Shown here piece by piece: positions 7,078 through 9,954 of a DNA stretch of 9,954 nt. Source of the stretch: Actinomycetes bacterium. GTDB lineage: Bacteria > Actinomycetota > Actinomycetes > Actinomycetales > Actinomycetaceae. Position 1 is the stretch's first letter. Every line of letters starts with the position of its first letter. The stretch covers positions 1 to 9,954 of the forward strand of contig JAEZVQ010000078.1 of assembly GCA_023420745.1 (NCBI GenBank), given 5' to 3'. The notes under the pieces are model-generated. The model worked only from the letters and a program-made list of their open reading frames with translations. It did not search any database and was not told the DNA's origin. The position numbers were made by a program, and so were the translations under genes.

Positions 7078-7665
7078 CTAAATCGACAGCGTCGGATCGA
7101 CGGTGAAGGTGCTGTCGTCCTCGTCGCCGCCGTGTCGAGGCTGGTGGTGCGCGGGGATGCCAATAGCCACGTGACCGGCGGGAACGTCTTTGACGACCAC
7201 CGCATTGGCTCCGACTTTCGCCCCGTCCCCAACGGTAATCGGGCCGAGGATTTTTGCTCCGGCGCCGATCAGCACCCGCGATCCCACCGTGGGGTGCCGT
7301 TTGCCCGGTGTCATCGCGACACCGCCGAGCGTCACCCCGTGGAAGATCACGACATCCTCACCGACTTCCGCGGTTTCACCGATTACGACACCGGTACCGT
7401 GATCAATGAATACGCGACGTGCAATCGAGGCTGCGGGATGGATATCAATTCCGGTGGTGACGCGTGCCATGGAGGAAATGAGGCGCGCGAGCATCCGGGC
7501 ACGGCGGTGCCAAAGCCAGTGGGCGACACGGTGAGACCAAATGGCGTGGACACCGGGGTAGGTCAAGGCAACCTCGAGGTTTGATCGTGCCGCCGGGTCG
7601 CGATGCCGGGCAGTGGCGAGGTCTTCGCGAACGAGTGTCCACAGGGAATGAGGTGAGTCGTGCAT
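7078..7665 (-). CDS. cysE: Serine O-acetyltransferase
   Basis: CysE transfers acetyl from acetyl-CoA to L-serine, giving O-acetylserine, the first step of cysteine synthesis. The product has 195 residues, the short type found in Gram-positives (often called EpsC-like). An N-terminal helical region (1-65) is followed by the left-handed beta helix of hexapeptide repeats: [21 protein letters not shown], with likely catalytic D74 and H89, then [56 protein letters not shown], and GIPA. The C-terminus ends in TLSI; a final isoleucine is the residue that inserts into the CysK active site in the known cysteine synthase complex. The gene follows cysK by 29 bases on the same strand. A GAGGA lies about 15 bases before the ATG, rather far away, so the start is less certain than the identity. 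Confidence 0.94.
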   Translation of the reverse strand: MHDSPHSLWTLVREDLATARHRDPAARSNLEVALTYPGVHAIWSHRVAHWLWHRRARMLARLISSMARVTTGIDIHPAASIARRVFIDHGTGVVIGETAEVGEDVVIFHGVTLGGVAMTPGKRHPTVGSRVLIGAGAKILGPITVGDGAKVGANAVVVKDVPAGHVAIGIPAHHQPRHGGDEDDSTFTVDPTLSI

Positions 7666-7694
7666 GATGGTGGTCTGTTGTCCTCGTCGGTGTG

Positions 7695-8627
7695 TTAATC
7701 AGCGAGGGACTGCCACAGCGGGGTCGACAGGTAGCGTTCCCCGGTGTCGGGCAACACGGTGACGATCGTCTTCCCAGCGAACTCGTCCCGTCCGGCCACT
7801 GACGCTGTGGCTGCGAGCGCCGCGCCGGAAGAAATCCCCACCAGTAGCCCCTCCTCAGCGGCGGCACGCCGCGCAAACGTCATCGCCTCGTCGGTGGTGA
7901 CGGTGAGAACTTCATCGAGGACAGAGCGGTCGAGGTTGTCTGGAACAAAATTCGCGCCGATTCCCTGGATACCGTGCGGACCGGGGGTGTCGCCGGAGAG
8001 GATCGCTGACTCAGCTGGTTCAACAGCGATCACGCGAAGATTGGGGTTGCGTTCTTTGAGGACACGAGACACCCCGGAGATTGTCCCGCCGGTACCGACC
8101 CCGGCAACGAGGACATCAACGGTGCCGCCGGTTGCTTCCCAGATCTCTACCGCGGTATTCGCCATGTGAGTGCCGGGATTGGCCGGGTTGGAAAACTGTG
8201 AGGCGAGGATAGAGCCGGGGCGTTCAGCGACGATTGTTTCCGCGGCTCGTACGGCTCCGGCCATGCCCTCGGTCGGGTGCGTCAATACGAGCTCGGCACC
8301 GAATGCGCGCATCAGAGCTCGACGTTCCCGGCTCATGGATGACGGCATCGCGATGACGACGTGGTATCCGCGTGCAGCGCCGACCATCGCCAATGCCACA
8401 CCGGTGTTGCCCGATGTCGCTTCGACGATGGTTCCACCCGCGCTCAACGCTCCTGCTTTTTCGGCGGCGTCGACAATTGCCACGGCAACGCGATCTTTCA
8501 CCGACGACGCGGGGTTAAAGGCTTCGACCTTAGCCAGTACTCGAGCGCGTGATCCGGCAATACGGTTGATCGTTACCAGCGGAGTGTTGCCGACGCTGTG
8601 GGTGATGTCAGGCAGGATCGAGAGCAT
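7695..8627 (-). CDS. cysK: Cysteine synthase A (O-acetylserine sulfhydrylase)
   Basis: CysK makes L-cysteine from O-acetylserine and sulfide with pyridoxal phosphate, using the product of the neighbouring cysE. The 310-residue product is of normal length for a fold type II enzyme. It shows NPASSVKDR with the PLP lysine K44, TSGNTG (73-78) for substrate binding, GVGTGGT (179-184 region) for the phosphate, [19 protein letters not shown] with the serine facing the pyridine nitrogen, and [10 protein letters not shown] near the C-terminus. The HGIQGIG block and overall length favour CysK over cystathionine beta-synthase or CysM. AAAGGA (8635-8640 on the minus strand) lies 7 bases before the ATG. 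The upstream gap of 170 bases to the yigZ end should hold the promoter; I see no convincing boxes or cysteine-regulator site. Confidence 0.95.
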   Translation of the reverse strand: MLSILPDITHSVGNTPLVTINRIAGSRARVLAKVEAFNPASSVKDRVAVAIVDAAEKAGALSAGGTIVEATSGNTGVALAMVGAARGYHVVIAMPSSMSRERRALMRAFGAELVLTHPTEGMAGAVRAAETIVAERPGSILASQFSNPANPGTHMANTAVEIWEATGGTVDVLVAGVGTGGTISGVSRVLKERNPNLRVIAVEPAESAILSGDTPGPHGIQGIGANFVPDNLDRSVLDEVLTVTTDEAMTFARRAAAEEGLLVGISSGAALAATASVAGRDEFAGKTIVTVLPDTGERYLSTPLWQSLAD

Positions 8628-8797
8628 GGGAGCGTCCTTTCGTCACGAATCATGTCCGCGGTGGGCGTGCGCGGTCTTGATGAGGTATCTCGCGTACACG
8701 GCGAGTTGTTCAGTGAGGAAAGCGCGACCGGTGAGAGCCACGCGCCCTCACGTCCGAGATCATCCTATGGCAGCACGCGTTTGCCCTGCGCGCGCAA
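8628..8797 (-). other. Intergenic region upstream of cysK
   Basis: This gap of 170 bases lies between the end of the YigZ-family gene and the cysK start. Reading on the minus strand, it holds the cysK ribosome binding site near its end and a weak promoter-like pair, TGAACA with a 17-base spacer and GATACC, which matches the consensus poorly. I see no strong hairpin, riboswitch, tRNA or small coding region. Confidence 0.35.
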
Positions 8798-9457
8798 CTA
8801 CTTGTCCAATGGTGAGGATTCGCGCTCAGCGAACTCACACACGGTGCGCCCGACGACGGTCGGGATTGCCGTTCCCGCCGACCATTGTGCGAGCGCGTCG
8901 GTCAGCCACTGAGCGTGGTCGGGGGGTGGTGCGCAGCGGATACACACGCGATCGCTGTAGTCGATGTTAAGGACAGGAATCTCGCGGCTGCGTAACTGAG
9001 CGTCGACTCGTCCTGACAGCGCGTGATCGATGGTGAACTCCCACACGTCCCGCTCGGCGAGGGTCACTCGCTGGGCGCGGGCAAGAGCCTCAGATACCGA
9101 CGTTGAATAGGCGCGAACGAGACCACCGGTGCCGAGGAGGACACCGCCGAAATATCGAGTGACCACAGCGGTGACATTCACCATGTTCTCGCGTCGCAAC
9201 ACCTCCAGCATCGGCATTCCTGCGGTGCCCGACGGCTCACCATCATCAGAAGAATGCCCGATTTCGTTGAGACCGTCCGGTTTGATGACGAATGCCGTGC
9301 AGTGGTGGCGGGCGTCGGGAAACTCGGCACGCACCTGAGCAATCAGTGCGCGCGCCGCGGATTCGGTCGGGGTGTGGGCGAGCGTCGTGATGAAACGTGA
9401 GCGCGTGATCGTCAACTCGTGACGAACGCGGCTACCGGAAGCAATGGAACGCATCAT
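8798..9457 (-). CDS. IMPACT/YigZ family protein
   Basis: The product (219 residues from the ATG at 9457) belongs to the UPF0029/IMPACT family (YigZ in E. coli, YvyE in Bacillus). Bacterial members have an N-terminal domain with a ribosomal S5-like fold and a C-terminal ferredoxin-like domain; their biological role is not firmly known. The signatures are clear: ITRSRFITTLAHT, FPDARHHCTAF (residues 46-56), SSDDGEPSGTAGMP (69-82) and TRYFGGVLLGTGGLVRAY (100-117). The frame is open to an ATG at 9520, but the alignment to family N-termini fits the tandem ATGs at 9457 and 9454. GGAG on the minus strand (9459-9462) is one base from the first ATG and four from the second, so 9454 may be the one used. 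The gene diverges from rpmF and its product does not suggest a functional link with it. Confidence 0.9.
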   Translation of the reverse strand: MMRSIASGSRVRHELTITRSRFITTLAHTPTESAARALIAQVRAEFPDARHHCTAFVIKPDGLNEIGHSSDDGEPSGTAGMPMLEVLRRENMVNVTAVVTRYFGGVLLGTGGLVRAYSTSVSEALARAQRVTLAERDVWEFTIDHALSGRVDAQLRSREIPVLNIDYSDRVCIRCAPPPDHAQWLTDALAQWSAGTAIPTVVGRTVCEFAERESSPLDK

Positions 9458-9503
9458 TCTCCGTAACGACAACCGAATGTGGTAGGGTAGGCGAGTTGCC
9501 AAA

Positions 9504-9528
9504 AGCGCGGGGAAAATCACACCGCGCT
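9504..9528 (+). repeat. Inverted repeat between the YigZ-family gene and rpmF
   Basis: AGCGCGG at 9504-9510 and CCGCGCT at 9522-9528 are perfect complements around an 11-base A-rich loop. They lie in the 162-base divergent gap. If the rpmF transcript starts upstream of it, this would be a leader hairpin; otherwise it is a possible binding site shared by two promoters. A -10-like TATATG at 9572-9577 lies closer to rpmF without a good -35, and TATACT occurs there on the minus strand. Confidence 0.4.
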
Positions 9529-9606
9529 CACCATGTGTGTGCTGGCGTCAACCTGCGCAACCATGGCACAGTATATGGTGGCAAGCATACGAATGTTTCG
9601 ACAGTG

Positions 9607-9612
9607 AAGGAG
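9607..9612 (+). promoter_or_regulatory. Ribosome binding site of rpmF
   Basis: AAGGAG lies 7 bases before the ATG at 9620. It is the strongest Shine-Dalgarno sequence in the window, as expected for a ribosomal protein gene. Confidence 0.8.
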
Positions 9613-9619
9613 CGGGCAG

Positions 9620-9790
9620 ATGGCTGTCCCCAAGCGCAAGATGTCCCGGGCGAACACCCGCACGCGCCGATCCACGTGGAAAGCGAAGCTGAGCGACCTG
9701 ATGACGATCCGCGTCCAGGGTCGCGAGGTGCGAGTCCCCCAGCGTCTGGCGAAGGCGTACAAGACTGGCGCCGTCACCCTCGACGACTGA
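9620..9790 (+). CDS. rpmF: 50S ribosomal protein L32
   Basis: L32 is a small basic protein of the large ribosomal subunit. The product is only 56 residues: it starts [18 protein letters not shown], has TWKAKLSDL and the [13 protein letters not shown] block, and ends GAVTLDD. The N-terminal [13 protein letters not shown] pattern is diagnostic. The zinc-binding cysteine pairs found in many L32 proteins are missing; this cysteine-free form is common in actinobacteria, where it may be the only copy or a zinc-independent paralogue. The gene has an excellent ribosome binding site and is followed after 27 bases by a long hairpin, so it is probably monocistronic. In many bacteria rpmF lies beside yceD and fatty-acid genes; that context is absent here. 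Confidence 0.95.
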   Translation: MAVPKRKMSRANTRTRRSTWKAKLSDLMTIRVQGREVRVPQRLAKAYKTGAVTLDD

Positions 9791-9817
9791 GCGGCGACTG
9801 ACCGCACACGGATACGA

Positions 9818-9849
9818 ACATCCCCGGGAACACACGTTCTCGGGGATGT
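9818..9849 (+). terminator. Hairpin terminator after rpmF
   Basis: Two 14-base arms (9818-9831 and 9836-9849) pair fully apart from one G-T wobble, around the loop ACAC. The plus-strand tail is AGTAATTT. It lies 27 bases after the rpmF stop and faces the minus-strand tRNA gene, so it may stop transcription from both sides. Confidence 0.8.
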
Positions 9850-9880
9850 AGTAATTTGGTGGCGTCTACAGATTCATCAG

Positions 9881-9953
9881 CACCCCCGACAGGATTCGAA
9901 CCTGCGACCCATTGCTTAGAAGGCAACTGCTCTATCCACTGAGCTACGGAGGC
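9881..9953 (-). tRNA. tRNA-Arg(UCU)
   Basis: The minus strand folds into a complete cloverleaf of 73 bases. The acceptor stem GCCTCCG pairs with CGGGGGT. The D arm is GCTC-AGTGGATA-GAGC. The anticodon arm GTTGC-CTTCTAA-GCAAT carries anticodon TCT (plus-strand 9918-9920), which reads AGA and AGG arginine codons. The T arm is GCAGG-TTCGAAT-CCTGT. The CCA end is not encoded: the 3' flank reads CTG after the discriminator G. The acceptor stem contains G-U wobbles at pairs 1-72 and 4-69. Transcription runs towards rpmF. Confidence 0.96.
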
Positions 9954-9954
9954 T

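Noticed and set aside
7132..7584. Plus-strand open frame opposite cysE
   Set aside because: It mirrors the hexapeptide-repeat region of cysE and has no independent support.
8170..8970. Plus-strand open frame of 266 codons spanning cysK, the gap and the YigZ-family gene end
   Set aside because: It is antisense to two well-supported genes, and its Arg/Ala/Ser/Thr-rich composition is typical of a shadow frame.
9496..9801. Plus-strand open frame overlapping rpmF in another frame
   Set aside because: It starts in the divergent regulatory region and overlaps the whole L32 gene, whose frame is unmistakable.

Overview
The window is a G+C-rich stretch of ordinary bacterial chromosome. It comes from a member of the Actinomycetota: the cell-division block (sepF, yggT, divIVA/wag31) leads into lspA, rluD and a DnaE1-type replicative polymerase alpha subunit, the ribosomal protein L32 has no cysteines, and GTG starts are used. 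I cannot name the genus from sequence alone.

Layout. Positions 1-236 hold the 3' end of a laccase-domain (YfiH/PgeF) gene, apparently out of frame with whatever lies upstream. Next come sepF, yggT and divIVA on the plus strand; they share the job of placing the division septum and growing the pole. A strong hairpin after divIVA separates this block from a second plus-strand cluster, lspA-rluD-dnaE, whose genes lie 3 and 10 bases apart (lipoprotein signal peptidase, 23S rRNA pseudouridine synthase, replicative DNA polymerase). After dnaE the direction changes. cysE and cysK lie on the minus strand, transcribed cysK then cysE, and encode the two steps from serine to cysteine. An IMPACT/YigZ-family gene follows on the minus strand. 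Diverging from it is rpmF (ribosomal protein L32), which ends in a good hairpin, and the window closes with a minus-strand tRNA-Arg(UCU).

I see no mobile element, CRISPR array, rRNA, toxin-antitoxin pair or defence locus, and no gene-free stretch longer than about 170 bases. I did not find an undescribed biological system. What deserves a second look is small in scale: the apparent frameshift in the yfiH end, the lack of yggS between yfiH and sepF, structured leaders before divIVA and rpmF, a complete metal site in the polymerase PHP domain, a C-terminal isoleucine on CysE that fits docking into CysK, and wobble pairs at the end of the tRNA acceptor stem.
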